From contig JAUNPQ010000006.1 of NCBI GenBank assembly GCA_030536615.1, forward strand, positions 1 to 58,766: a stretch of 58,766 nt of DNA, written 5' to 3'. The first letter of the stretch is position 1. Each line of letters starts with the position of its first letter. The translations under genes and the position numbers were made by a program. The notes under the pieces were generated by a model, which was given only the letters and a program-made list of their open reading frames with translations, was not told the DNA's origin and did not search any database. This document shows, piece after piece, positions 7,332-16,818 of the stretch. This DNA is from Bacteroidales bacterium (GTDB lineage Bacteria > Bacteroidota > Bacteroidia > Bacteroidales > Muribaculaceae).

Positions 7332-9176
7332 ATGACAGAAAAAACGAACGTGAAAGTCCTCGACCGGGTGGTCGTGCGATTCTCAGGTGATTCCGGCGAT
7401 GGCATGCAGCTTGCCGGTAACATTTTCACCAATGTATCGGCCGGGGTGGGCAACCAGGTGTCCACTTTCCCGGATTATCCGGCTGAAATACGTGCTCCGC
7501 AGGGATCCCTCAGCGGTGTCTCCGGTTTTCAGGTGAGTATAGGCAAGGGCGTCTATACTCCCGGCGACCAGTGCGATGTGCTTGTGGCCATGAATCCGGC
7601 GGCACTGAAACAGAACATCCGTTTTCTGAAACCGGGCGGAGTGATAATAGTTGATATAGACTCATTCACGGCGCAGGATCTCAAGAAAGCACAATACATC
7701 ACAGAGGATGCGTTTACTGAACTCGGCATAACAAGTCAGGTTCTGCAGGTGCCCGTGACATCATTGACAAAGGCTGCGCTTGCTGATTCAGGCATGGACA
7801 ACAAGTCGATGCTGAAATGCCGCAACATCTTCACTCTTGGACTGGTCTGCTGGCTCTTTGACCGTCCGCTGCCGGCGGCAGAGAATTTCATACGCAACAA
7901 ATTCGCCAAAAAACCGGCGATTGCCGATGCAAATGTGAAAGTCATCAACGCCGGTTTTGACTATGGCCATAACATACATGCCGGAGTGTCGACCGTGCGC
8001 ATAGAGACCGAGGATCCCCGCCCCGGAATATACACGGATATTAACGGCAACACCGCCACGGCATGGGGTCTTGTGATGGCCTCGGAAAAATGCGGGCGTC
8101 CGCTGTTCCTCGGCTCATATCCCATCACACCCGCAACAGACATACTCCATGAACTGGCCAAGCGCAAAGATCTGGGAGTCAAGGCGTGTCAGATGGAGGA
8201 TGAGATTGCCGGCGTTTGCTCGGCGATAGGTGCATCATTTGCCGGCAATCTGGCTGTGACATCGACTTCAGGACCCGGTCTGGCATTGAAGAGCGAGGGT
8301 ATAGGCCTTGCCGTTATTGCCGAGTTGCCGCTTGTGGTGATTGATGTGCAGCGAGGCGGACCGTCAACGGGTCTGCCCACCAAAACAGAGCAGACTGACC
8401 TTATGCAGGCCCTTTACGGACGCAACGGCGAGAGTCCTGTTGCTGTCGTGGCTCCGGCCAGTCCCACTGACTGTTTCAAGATGGCTTTCGAGGCATGCCG
8501 TATAGCTGTTGAGCACATGACACCGGTGATACTGCTCAGCGATGCATTCATCGGCAACGGCTCAAGTGCATGGCGCATTCCCGATGATGATGAATATCCC
8601 GAAATCCGGCCCAACTATGTTCCGGAGAATCTGCGTGAGAGCGGATGGAAGCCCTATGAGCGCGATGCCGAGACACTTGTGCGCTACTGGGCTGTCCCCG
8701 GAACAGAGGGCTTGCAGCACCGGCTTGGCGGTCTGGAGAAAGACACCCGTACGGGCGCTATAAGCACAGATCCGGCCAACCATGAGAAAATGGTTCTGTT
8801 GCGCAGAGAGAAAATAGCACGGATAGCCTATGACATTCCTGAGCTTGAAGTGAACGGAGACGTCGGCGCAGATACACTTATTGTGGGCTGGGGGGGCACC
8901 TACGGACATCTGCTTACGGCATGCAACGAACTGAATGCTGCCGGCACACCGGTGGCACATGCACAGTTCCGCTACATAAACCCACTGCCCGCAAACACGG
9001 GCGATGTTCTGCGCCGTTACAAACGTGTGATAGTGGCAGAGCTCAACACCGGTATGTTCGCCGACTATCTCCAGGCCAAATACCCCGAAGTGGAGATACT
9101 GCGCATAAACAAGATCCAGGGCCAGCCCTTCCTTGTAAAAGAAGTTATGGACGGAGTCCTCAAATACATAAAATAA
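7332..9176 (+). CDS. korA: 2-oxoacid:ferredoxin oxidoreductase, fused gamma-alpha subunit (KorA type)
   Basis: A 614-residue fusion. The N-terminal gamma domain (about residues 12-195) starts with RFSGDSGDGMQLAG. The pyrimidine-binding alpha domain (about 235-440) carries GSYPITPATDILHELAKR and the TSTSGPGLALKSEG segment, and the C-terminal part (about 500-614) is the transketolase-C-like domain. With KorB it oxidises a 2-oxoacid plus CoA to acyl-CoA, CO2 and reduced ferredoxin. Domain order and the lack of a ferredoxin-type subunit fit the two-subunit 2-oxoglutarate enzyme common in Bacteroidetes; substrate is inferred from family. Lies 9 bp before korB. Reduced ferredoxin made here could feed the complex I encoded about 23 kb away. 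Confidence 0.9.
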   Translation: MTEKTNVKVLDRVVVRFSGDSGDGMQLAGNIFTNVSAGVGNQVSTFPDYPAEIRAPQGSLSGVSGFQVSIGKGVYTPGDQCDVLVAMNPAALKQNIRFLKPGGVIIVDIDSFTAQDLKKAQYITEDAFTELGITSQVLQVPVTSLTKAALADSGMDNKSMLKCRNIFTLGLVCWLFDRPLPAAENFIRNKFAKKPAIADANVKVINAGFDYGHNIHAGVSTVRIETEDPRPGIYTDINGNTATAWGLVMASEKCGRPLFLGSYPITPATDILHELAKRKDLGVKACQMEDEIAGVCSAIGASFAGNLAVTSTSGPGLALKSEGIGLAVIAELPLVVIDVQRGGPSTGLPTKTEQTDLMQALYGRNGESPVAVVAPASPTDCFKMAFEACRIAVEHMTPVILLSDAFIGNGSSAWRIPDDDEYPEIRPNYVPENLRESGWKPYERDAETLVRYWAVPGTEGLQHRLGGLEKDTRTGAISTDPANHEKMVLLRREKIARIAYDIPELEVNGDVGADTLIVGWGGTYGHLLTACNELNAAGTPVAHAQFRYINPLPANTGDVLRRYKRVIVAELNTGMFADYLQAKYPEVEILRINKIQGQPFLVKEVMDGVLKYIK

Positions 9177-9185
9177 GCCAAAGCC

Positions 9186-10205
9186 ATGCAAGAGACAAAG
9201 AATACATACACTGCCGCCGACTATAAGAGCGAGCAATCGGTACGCTGGTGCCCGGGCTGTGGTGACCATGCCATACTCAACACCCTTCACAAGGCCATGG
9301 CCGCCGTGGGAGTGCCGCCACACAAAACAGCGGTGATCTCAGGCATAGGATGCTCATCGCGCCTGCCTTATTATATGAATACATACGGATTCCACACCAT
9401 ACACGGACGCGCCGCCGCCATAGCCACAGGCTTCAAAGTGGCCAATCCGGAGATGACAGTGTGGCAGATCAGCGGGGACGGTGACGGCCTTGCCATCGGT
9501 GGCAATCATTTCATCCATGCCGTGCGCCGCAATGTGGACATAAACATGGTGCTGTTCAATAACAAGATATATGGTCTGACCAAAGGACAGTACTCTCCCA
9601 CATCCGCCCGTGGATTTGTGTCAAAGTCATCACCCTACGGCACAACGGAGGATCCCTTTATTCCTGCCGAGCTTGTGTTCGGTGCCCGCGGTAACTTCTT
9701 TGCCCGTTCAATAGACGTTGAACTGGCTACGTCTGTGGAAGTTCTCACCGCGGCCGCGCTTCACAAAGGGACCTCGGTTGTTGAGATCCTTCAGAACTGT
9801 GTGATTTTCAACAACGGCATACATAATCCCATCACAGACCGTTCAGTGCGCGCCGACAAGACCATCCATCTGCGACATGGCGAAAAAATGCTTTTTGGCG
9901 CCGACATGAACCGTGGTCTTGTGCAGGACGGATTCCTGCTGAAAGCCGTGACACTTGGTCAGGATGGATATACCATTGATGATGTGCTTGTTCATGACGC
10001 CCATACTCCTACAAATTTCCTGCACCAGCAGCTTGCAATGATGGACGGCGAGACCCTGCCGTTGGCAGTGGGCGTGATCCGCGACGTGCAGTCACCCACA
10101 TATGAGGCCGGAGTGAGCGAGCAGGTTGCAGCTGTGAAAGCGCGTAAAGGCTTTGACCGTCTGCGCGACATGATACTTGCCGGGGAGACCTGGGAAGTCA
10201 AATGA
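9186..10205 (+). CDS. korB: 2-oxoacid:ferredoxin oxidoreductase, beta subunit (KorB type)
   Basis: A 339-residue thiamine-pyrophosphate-binding subunit. WCPGCGDHAIL (from W21) and an IGCSSRLPYYMNTYGFHTIHGRA segment are typical, and GDGDGLAIGGNHF with NNKIYGLTKGQYSPTS forms the cofactor/Mg site. Together with KorA it makes the catalytic heterodimer. Length and motifs match 2-oxoglutarate-type beta subunits that bind a single 4Fe-4S cluster rather than long pyruvate:ferredoxin oxidoreductases. The stop overlaps the next ATG (ATGA), so a membrane acyltransferase is translationally coupled to it. Confidence 0.9.
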   Translation: MQETKNTYTAADYKSEQSVRWCPGCGDHAILNTLHKAMAAVGVPPHKTAVISGIGCSSRLPYYMNTYGFHTIHGRAAAIATGFKVANPEMTVWQISGDGDGLAIGGNHFIHAVRRNVDINMVLFNNKIYGLTKGQYSPTSARGFVSKSSPYGTTEDPFIPAELVFGARGNFFARSIDVELATSVEVLTAAALHKGTSVVEILQNCVIFNNGIHNPITDRSVRADKTIHLRHGEKMLFGADMNRGLVQDGFLLKAVTLGQDGYTIDDVLVHDAHTPTNFLHQQLAMMDGETLPLAVGVIRDVQSPTYEAGVSEQVAAVKARKGFDRLRDMILAGETWEVK

Positions 10206-11230
10206 CCGCTCAGGCACATAGGTCAGCGTCACTTGACATACTGAGGGTATTGGCATGTGCGATGGTTGTGGCCATGCACTCGCCGATGCCCTCGGCTTAT
10301 GCCGATGGCACATTTCTTGTGGCCTTGAGCTATCTGACCGCTCCGTGCATAGGACTGTTCTTTATGGTGAGCGGGGCGTTGCTTCTGCCGGTGAAGGGAG
10401 AGATGTCGGCGTTTCTGCGGCGCAGATTCGGCCGCATCCTTGTTCCGGTGCTGTTGTGGACGCTCCTATATGTGTGCCTGAAACTATGGTTTTCGGAGGA
10501 TGAAATTGACATTGCGAGAGCGTTGCTATCTGTGCCGTTCTCGCCACAAGGCAACGGAGTGCTCTGGTTCATGTACGCATTGACGGGACTTTACCTGATT
10601 GCGCCGGTAATAAGCCCGTGGCTGGAACGTTGCCGGGAGCATGACATCAGACTCGTCCTTCTCCTCTGGGGAGTGACACTTTTGTGGCCCTTGCTTGAGA
10701 ACTGGGTGGACATACGTCAGGATTGCACCGGAATGTTGTACTATTTCGGCGGCTACGGCGGCTATTTCCTATTGGGCTATTACATGCGCCGTTGGCCGGC
10801 GGCTCTGTCCGGAAAACTTCTATGGCCGTTGTGTGCTGTTGCATTGTGTGCTCCCTTTGTTTACAAGGTCTGCGGCATTGAGTGTGATTTTTACCGCGTG
10901 TTCTGGAATCTGTCTGTGTTTGTGGCGGTGATGGCCGCGGGTATATTCAAGGGAATAACAGCATTATGCCGCCTGACGCATGTGAGAGAGTCTGCGTTGG
11001 CGGCACAATTGTCAAAATGTACGTTCGGCATATACCTATGCCATATATTTGTTATGCGCTATGTGCTGTGGAAACTGCCGTTTATAGCCGGTATGGAGAG
11101 TTATGTGTTGCAGACCGTGACTGTTTTTGCGTTGACTTTTACCCTTTCATGGGCGTTGACGTGGGCCATGTCGTGGTTGCCGTTCTCATCGTGGATCATC
11201 GGCTGTCACAATGCATGCCAGAAGTCCTGA
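10202..11230 (+). CDS. Acyltransferase-3 family membrane protein
   Basis: A 342-residue polytopic protein with about ten hydrophobic helices. The start SLDILRVLACAMVVAMH, with a conserved His near the end of the first helix, and the later LWFMYALTGLYLIAP are hallmarks of the acyltransferase-3 (OafA/WecH-like) family, which moves acetyl or other acyl groups onto surface glycans or exported molecules. The substrate cannot be told. It overlaps korB by four bases although no metabolic link is obvious; both may simply share a promoter, with acyl-CoA supply a speculative connection. Confidence 0.83.
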   Translation: MTAQAHRSASLDILRVLACAMVVAMHSPMPSAYADGTFLVALSYLTAPCIGLFFMVSGALLLPVKGEMSAFLRRRFGRILVPVLLWTLLYVCLKLWFSEDEIDIARALLSVPFSPQGNGVLWFMYALTGLYLIAPVISPWLERCREHDIRLVLLLWGVTLLWPLLENWVDIRQDCTGMLYYFGGYGGYFLLGYYMRRWPAALSGKLLWPLCAVALCAPFVYKVCGIECDFYRVFWNLSVFVAVMAAGIFKGITALCRLTHVRESALAAQLSKCTFGIYLCHIFVMRYVLWKLPFIAGMESYVLQTVTVFALTFTLSWALTWAMSWLPFSSWIIGCHNACQKS

Positions 11231-11248
11231 CCGGTCACATATACAAAT

Positions 11249-11689
11249 TCAGTCATCGTAACGTAGGAAACGGCCGCTGAGATCAGTCTTGAACTCCACT
11301 CCGTCAGTGAGGCCGAAAGTGTAGCCGTTCCTGTCCTTGTCAACAGAGACAATTTTCTGCCCTTTGTGGTTGGCATTGACATAGCGACGTGTGAGTTCCG
11401 GGACAAGCTTCTCTGGAATAGCTTTTGATGCGCCTACCTCAATCTCTTTCCAGTTGCCTTTGCTGTCAAACTCCACTTCTGTGCCATCAGTGAGGATAAC
11501 CTCATAGTCAGTACCGCCAAAGGTCTTTTTGTCAATCTTGATGAGGTTGATCTTTGCTTTGAATGTGTTTGAGATAAAAGACTGTGCGGCCGCCGGAATA
11601 TCGGCAGGATTGCGGCTGTAGGTGTCGCGCGCTGAGGCGACAGTGGCAAAACTCAGCATAAGGACGAGGGCAATTATGAATTTCTGCAT
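11249..11689 (-). CDS. Secreted PepSY-like (DUF2874) protein
   Basis: A 146-residue exported protein with a signal peptide (KFIIALVLMLSFATVASA) and two similar halves: YEVILTDGTEVEFDSKGNWKEI and YTFGLTDGVEFKTDLSGRFLRYDD. This doubled beta-rich pattern is that of the PepSY-like/DUF2874 family common in Bacteroidetes, structurally akin to beta-lactamase-inhibitor-like folds. Its role is unknown; periplasmic binding or inhibition has been suggested for the fold. Monocistronic and convergent with the acyltransferase, divergent from the efflux operon. Confidence 0.8.
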   Translation of the reverse strand: MQKFIIALVLMLSFATVASARDTYSRNPADIPAAAQSFISNTFKAKINLIKIDKKTFGGTDYEVILTDGTEVEFDSKGNWKEIEVGASKAIPEKLVPELTRRYVNANHKGQKIVSVDKDRNGYTFGLTDGVEFKTDLSGRFLRYDD

Positions 11690-12114
11690 AAAAGTGGATA
11701 TAAGAATGTGTATAAATCAATGGAACAACGTTCAGACGAATGTTGTTGTATATTATAACCGAGGAATGCCTATAAAAGTTCTTTGTTGTGCCGATGATAC
11801 TGTACAAAAACATAAGTATTGTTCCAAAACGGAAATAATGTGGAATAAATTACCGCATTTTGGCATTTTTAACCATAAAATGCGTGTCGCAAAAGGGAAA
11901 TAATGTCTAATTTTGCATTCGCTGAAATGGAATCCTGAATATTATAGTGACGAGATGTAATTGCCCGGAGTAAAACGTTTCCTTTAGGGAAGGGATGCCG
12001 ATGGCGGCAGGCAGCCCGCAGGTTTCAGCGATGTTTGGCAACATGCTGTTTCATTTGTGACAGAACGGTGTAACGGCTATTAGACATAAAATAACGTAAC
12101 AATATATTAAAGAC
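11690..12114. other. Control region of the RND efflux operon
   Basis: A 425-bp divergent gap with structure. A 16-bp direct repeat with one mismatch, AAAA(C/G)GGAAATAATGT, occurs at 11826-11841 and 11891-11906, 65 bp apart. The right copy abuts the -7 box. An inverted repeat CGCATTTT (11854-11861) / AAAATGCG (11877-11884) lies between them. The leader from about 11922 to 12114 holds no recognised riboswitch or frame. Confidence 0.45.
11908..11915 (+). promoter_or_regulatory. Putative -7 box of the efflux operon
   Basis: TAATTTTG matches TAnnTTTG and follows a direct-repeat copy by one base. No -33 TTTG at the normal distance. The predicted leader is about 190 bases. Confidence 0.45.
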
Positions 12115-13305
12115 ATGAATTTCACAGGACAAATCATGAGAGCATTTTTGCTCGGTGTCGTGACTGTCGGTGCGGGGGCATTTGTGACCTCGTGCTCCGG
12201 CAGTGAGGAGAATTCCCAGCAGCAACAAGTTCCCAAAATCAAGGTTGAGACCATAGAGGCCACCACCAGTGAGCTCAGCAATTCTTTTCCTGCAATAGTG
12301 AAAGGTAAGAGTGATGTTGAAATCCGTCCGCAGGTGTCGGGATTCATCACTAAAGTGTGTGTTGACGAAGGACAGCGGGTGCGCAAAGGCCAGACATTGT
12401 TCCTGATTGATCAGGTCCAGTTTCAGGCGGCTGTTTCACAAGCCCGCGAGCAGGTGAATTCAGCTCAGGCCGCGGTGAACACCGCCACCAGTCATGAGCG
12501 CAACCAGCGCATGCTTTTTGATAAAGGAATAATCAGCCAGACACAGTGGCAGAATGCCGCCGACCAGCTTGCACAGGCCAAGGCCTCGCTCGCAGCGGCA
12601 CGCGCCGCCCTTACAAGCGCGCAGAAAAATCTGTCATATACGGTAGTGACCTCTCCTGCCGACGGTGTTGTGGGTGCGATACCCAACCGTGAGGGTTCAC
12701 TCGCTTCCCCGTCATCGGTACAGCCGCTGACCACAGTGAGTGACATCGATCAGGTATATGCCTATTTCTCACTCAACGAGAAAGATCTGCTTGACTTGAC
12801 CGATGCCGGCGCAAAGACACTCGATGAGGCATTGGCCTCGATGCCCGATGTGCAACTGCGCCTTGCCAACGGTACAGTCTATCCGCTCACCGGTCGTGTT
12901 GCAACCGTAAGCGGTGTCATTGACAACGCCACCGGGTCTGCAAGCGTGCGTGCGCTTTTTGACAACACCAACGGCATGCTGCGCTCAGGCTCCACCGGTG
13001 CGGTGATCATCCCTGTGTCCACTCCCAATGCCATTGTCATTCCCCAGAAAGCCACTTTCGAGCAACAGGAGAAACGGTTTGTCTATACCGTCAATGACAG
13101 CAATATGACTGTTGCAACCCCCATAGAGGTACTTGACATAAATGACGGTCAGACCTTTGTTGTCACCAACGGACTCAAACCCGGTGACCGCATTGTTGTG
13201 GAAGGTGTAGGCAACAGCGTGCGTGACGGCATGCCCATAGAGCCAGTCGATGCCAAGAGCGCTGCCGGCGCCCAACCGGCCCAGACCGCTCCGGCCGCAA
13301 AATGA
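12115..13305 (+). CDS. RND efflux periplasmic adaptor (membrane fusion protein) lipoprotein
   Basis: A 396-residue AcrA/MexA-type adaptor. A signal sequence ending in FVTSC gives a lipoprotein anchored at the Cys. A barrel-sandwich half (VEIRPQVSGFITKVCVDEGQRVRKGQTLFLID) is followed by a long helical hairpin rich in Ala/Gln, then the second half (SPADGVVGAIPNREGSLASPS), a beta-barrel and a membrane-proximal domain. It links the inner-membrane pump and outer-membrane channel encoded next. ATG 12136 (seven codons in) is an alternative start that gives a more compact signal peptide. First gene of a four-gene operon; the gap to the pump gene is 68 bp. Confidence 0.92.
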   Translation: MNFTGQIMRAFLLGVVTVGAGAFVTSCSGSEENSQQQQVPKIKVETIEATTSELSNSFPAIVKGKSDVEIRPQVSGFITKVCVDEGQRVRKGQTLFLIDQVQFQAAVSQAREQVNSAQAAVNTATSHERNQRMLFDKGIISQTQWQNAADQLAQAKASLAAARAALTSAQKNLSYTVVTSPADGVVGAIPNREGSLASPSSVQPLTTVSDIDQVYAYFSLNEKDLLDLTDAGAKTLDEALASMPDVQLRLANGTVYPLTGRVATVSGVIDNATGSASVRALFDNTNGMLRSGSTGAVIIPVSTPNAIVIPQKATFEQQEKRFVYTVNDSNMTVATPIEVLDINDGQTFVVTNGLKPGDRIVVEGVGNSVRDGMPIEPVDAKSAAGAQPAQTAPAAK

Positions 13306-13373
13306 AGATAGACGCAAAGCCTATATTCAGTCACATAAAGCTTATATATAGAAAACCAACAATATCTTAACAG

Positions 13374-16300
13374 ATGAAGTTAGATAGATTTATCAATCGG
13401 CCGGTGATGTCAACAGTCATCTCGATATTCATCGTGCTGCTGGGTCTGATCGGGCTTGTGTCACTGCCGGTGACACAATATCCCGATATAGCTCCTCCTA
13501 CCATATCGGTAACCACCACCTACACGGGTGCCAATGCGCAGGCCGTGCTCAATTCAGTCATCGCCCCGCTTGAGGAAAGTATCAATGGCGCGGAAGGCAT
13601 GACCTATATGGAGTCAACGGCCACCAACAACGGCTCGGCCACCATCACAGTGTACTTTGAGCAGGGATTTGACCCCAATATGGCTGCCGTGGACGTGCAG
13701 AACCGTGTTGCAAAAGCAACAAACCTGCTGCCTTCAGAGGTGACACAGGTGGGTGTGCTGACACAGAAACGTCAGTCATCCATGCTGTTGTCCGTGTCGT
13801 TGTATTCGCCGGATGGCACCTATGACGGACAGTTCCTGGACAACTATATGAAAATTAACGTCATCCCCGCCTTGCAGCGTGTCTCAGGTGTGGGAGATGT
13901 GATGTCATTCGGCGCTGACTACTCCATGCGTATATGGCTGCGTCCGGAAGTGATGGCACAGTATAACCTTATGCCCGGTGACATTTCCGCGGCTCTGGCA
14001 GAGCAGAACATAGAAGCAGCTCCGGGTTCATTCGGTGAACAAGGCAACCAGTCATTCCAGTATACACTGAAATATAAGGGACGTCTGACCACTGTCAAGG
14101 AATTCGAGGACATTGTTGTCCGTGCCAACAGCAATGGTGAGGTTTTGCGTCTGGGTGATGTGGCCGATGTTGAGCTTGGTCGTGTGCAGTACGGATTTGC
14201 CAATACTCTCAACGGAAAGCCCTCAACTGCGGCAATCGTTTTCCAGACCGCCGGCTCCAATGCCACACAGATCATCAACGACTGTCTGAAAGTCATTGAT
14301 GACATGCGTGCAGATCTGCCGAAAGGAATGGATTTTGCCATTCCGATGAACAACAATGACTTCCTTGATGCATCAATCCATGAGGTTATCAAGACCCTGC
14401 TTGAGGCATTCATACTTGTGTTCTTTGTGGTATACGTGTTCCTGCAGGATTTCCGGAGCACCCTCATCCCGGCCATTGCCATCCCGGTTGCGTTGGTGGG
14501 AACATTCTTCTTCATGAATCTGATAGGGTTCTCCATAAACCTTATCACTCTCTCAGCCCTTGTGCTTGCCATCGCCATTGTGGTGGATGACGCGATAGTG
14601 GTGGTTGAGGCCGTGCATGCCAAACTCGATGCCGGATACAAGAGCGCACGCCGCGCCTCAATTGATGCCATGGACGAGATTGCCGGTGCGCTGATATCGA
14701 TCACCTTGGTCATGATGCTTGTGTTCATCCCTGTGTCATTCATGCCGGGTACATCGGGAGTGTTCTATCGTCAGTTCGGTCTGACAATGGCCATTGCCAT
14801 CGGACTTTCCGCCTTGAACGCGCTGACACTTTCGCCAACATTGTGCGCGGTGTTCCTGCGTGGTTCCGATGACAAGAAAAAGAAACTCAAACAGCGTCTG
14901 GGTGAAGCATACGGCGAGGCCTACAAGACAATGGGCAAACGCTATGGCCGTTCACTGAAACTCAATCTGCCGCCGTTAGTGACAGGTCTGTTCCTGGTTG
15001 CCACCATCACATTCATGGTATTGGGATGGTATAATGACGGAAATACCGTGCATCTTGTCATTGGTATCTTATGCGCGGTAATAACTGTAATGGGCCTTTT
15101 CAGCGAACGCTTCCACAAAGGATTCGAGAAAGGATTCGGACGTCTGCTTAAACTTTACAATAAATTCACAGGATTCTTTGTGCGCCATAAAGTAACATCC
15201 TTCGCCATCGTGATAGCCTCGGTGGGTGTTCTTGTATGGCTTATGGGGCGTACACCTACCGCACTTGTGCCCACTGAGGACACCGGAGTGCTCTTTGCAA
15301 TGGTTGACATGCCCCCGGGCACATCGCAGGAGCGCACGGCAGAGGTGTGTGACAAACTTGATGCCGGATTGCTTAAAATTCCCGGAGTCCGTTATACTAT
15401 GAAGATAATCGGCTACAGTTTTATCGCCGGTCAGGGTCCCACATACGCTACATTCATCGTGAAGCTTGATCCCTGGGAAGAACGTTCCGAAGCTGAGAGC
15501 GTGGACAATGTGATAAAACAGGTGTATGGTCTTGCTGCCGCTATTCCGGATGGACGTATCGTGTCATTCGCTCCTCCGATGATATCCGGCTATTCTGTGA
15601 CAAACGGTTTTGAACTCAAGATGCAGGACAAGACCGGCGGTGATATCAACAATTTCTTCGCCGTTGTACAGGGTTTCCTGGCTGAACTCAACAAAGCGCC
15701 GGAAATCCAGATGGCATACACCACGTTCAATCCCACTTTCCCGCAGTATCAGGTGGATATTGATGCAGCCAAAGCCAAACAGGCCGGTATCTCTCCCCAG
15801 ACAATACTTTCAACGCTGCAGGGATACTATGGCGGTATGTATGTCAGCAACTTCAACCGTTTCGGAAAAATATACCGCGTCATGATGCAGGCAAATCCCG
15901 AGGCACGTGTCAGCCCGGAGACCCTCAACAACATCAAAGTACGTAACGGGTCTGAAATGGCGCCGATAACCAACTTTGTGACATTGAAGCGTGTATACGG
16001 TCCTGACCTTATGAACCGATTCAACATGTTTACCTCAATATCCGTATCCGGTCAGCCTGCTGCCGGCTATTCATCCGGTGAAGCTCTTGCAGCCATAGAC
16101 CGCATAGCCGCCCAGACACTCCCGGCAGGATACGGTTATGAATACTCAGGTATGACTCGTGAGGAATCCGGTTCATCAGGCAGCACCACAGCTGTTATTT
16201 TCGGCTTGTGCCTGTTGTTCGTATATCTGCTTCTATCCGCACAATATGAAAGTTATGTGCTTCCGTTTGCTGTGATACTGTCCATACCGTTCGGACTGAT

Positions 16301-16778
16301 GGGTACATTTATCTTTGCGGATATAGACGGAATATCCAACAACGTTTATCTGCAGATCGCGCTCATCATGCTTATAGGTCTTCTGGCCAAGAACGCCATT
16401 CTGATTGTGGAATTCGCGCTTGACCGCCGCCGTACCGGAATGTCAGTGGTCAACTCGGCCATTGCCGGAGCAAGTGCCCGTCTGCGTCCTATCCTTATGA
16501 CCTCTCTGGCGCTGATCATAGGTCTGTTGCCCATGATGTTCGCTCACGGCGTAGGCGCCAACGGTAACCGTGCGCTGGGTGCCGGTTCTATTGGAGGTAT
16601 GCTTATAGGTATGGTGCTTCAGGTTCTGATTGTTCCGGCCATGTTCGTGACCTTCCAGTATCTCAATGAAAAGATCTCACCCATAAAGTTCAATGATGAG
16701 GAAGCCGGCGGAACCATCGGCAAGGAACTGCAGCAGTTCGCTTCTGATGCCGAGGAGGAACAGACTCCTCAGAAGTGA
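13374..16778 (+). CDS. RND efflux pump, HAE1 (AcrB/MexB) family
   Basis: A 1134-residue proton-driven exporter with the RND layout: helix 1 near MKLDRFINRPVMSTVISIF, a large periplasmic loop, helices 2-6, an intracellular linker, then the repeated second half. Proton-relay residues are present: adjacent Asp pair in LAIAIVVDDAIVVVE (helix 4) and the Lys in LLAKNAILIVEFA (helix 10). HAE1 pumps export hydrophobic drugs, bile salts and detergents; bile or antimicrobial export is a plausible role in the gut, by inference. The gene is slightly longer than E. coli AcrB, mainly in the middle linker (about residues 500-590). It sits between adaptor and channel genes. Confidence 0.95.
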   Translation: MKLDRFINRPVMSTVISIFIVLLGLIGLVSLPVTQYPDIAPPTISVTTTYTGANAQAVLNSVIAPLEESINGAEGMTYMESTATNNGSATITVYFEQGFDPNMAAVDVQNRVAKATNLLPSEVTQVGVLTQKRQSSMLLSVSLYSPDGTYDGQFLDNYMKINVIPALQRVSGVGDVMSFGADYSMRIWLRPEVMAQYNLMPGDISAALAEQNIEAAPGSFGEQGNQSFQYTLKYKGRLTTVKEFEDIVVRANSNGEVLRLGDVADVELGRVQYGFANTLNGKPSTAAIVFQTAGSNATQIINDCLKVIDDMRADLPKGMDFAIPMNNNDFLDASIHEVIKTLLEAFILVFFVVYVFLQDFRSTLIPAIAIPVALVGTFFFMNLIGFSINLITLSALVLAIAIVVDDAIVVVEAVHAKLDAGYKSARRASIDAMDEIAGALISITLVMMLVFIPVSFMPGTSGVFYRQFGLTMAIAIGLSALNALTLSPTLCAVFLRGSDDKKKKLKQRLGEAYGEAYKTMGKRYGRSLKLNLPPLVTGLFLVATITFMVLGWYNDGNTVHLVIGILCAVITVMGLFSERFHKGFEKGFGRLLKLYNKFTGFFVRHKVTSFAIVIASVGVLVWLMGRTPTALVPTEDTGVLFAMVDMPPGTSQERTAEVCDKLDAGLLKIPGVRYTMKIIGYSFIAGQGPTYATFIVKLDPWEERSEAESVDNVIKQVYGLAAAIPDGRIVSFAPPMISGYSVTNGFELKMQDKTGGDINNFFAVVQGFLAELNKAPEIQMAYTTFNPTFPQYQVDIDAAKAKQAGISPQTILSTLQGYYGGMYVSNFNRFGKIYRVMMQANPEARVSPETLNNIKVRNGSEMAPITNFVTLKRVYGPDLMNRFNMFTSISVSGQPAAGYSSGEALAAIDRIAAQTLPAGYGYEYSGMTREESGSSGSTTAVIFGLCLLFVYLLLSAQYESYVLPFAVILSIPFGLMGTFIFADIDGISNNVYLQIALIMLIGLLAKNAILIVEFALDRRRTGMSVVNSAIAGASARLRPILMTSLALIIGLLPMMFAHGVGANGNRALGAGSIGGMLIGMVLQVLIVPAMFVTFQYLNEKISPIKFNDEEAGGTIGKELQQFASDAEEEQTPQK

Positions 16779-16818
16779 TTTCCGCAGAAACAAAATGTTG
16801 AAAAATAATATAACGACA

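Noticed and set aside
8562-9323. 253-codon minus-strand frame opposite korA/korB
   Set aside because: Antisense to two conserved genes across their junction; no recognisable domain.
11922-12114. Long leader of the efflux operon as a riboswitch
   Set aside because: The leader has some pairing potential, but I could not match it to cobalamin, TPP or another known riboswitch consensus.
13919-14743. 274-codon minus-strand frame inside the RND pump gene
   Set aside because: It lies fully opposite a well-conserved pump; its Ser/Thr/Met-rich translation is typical of an antisense shadow.
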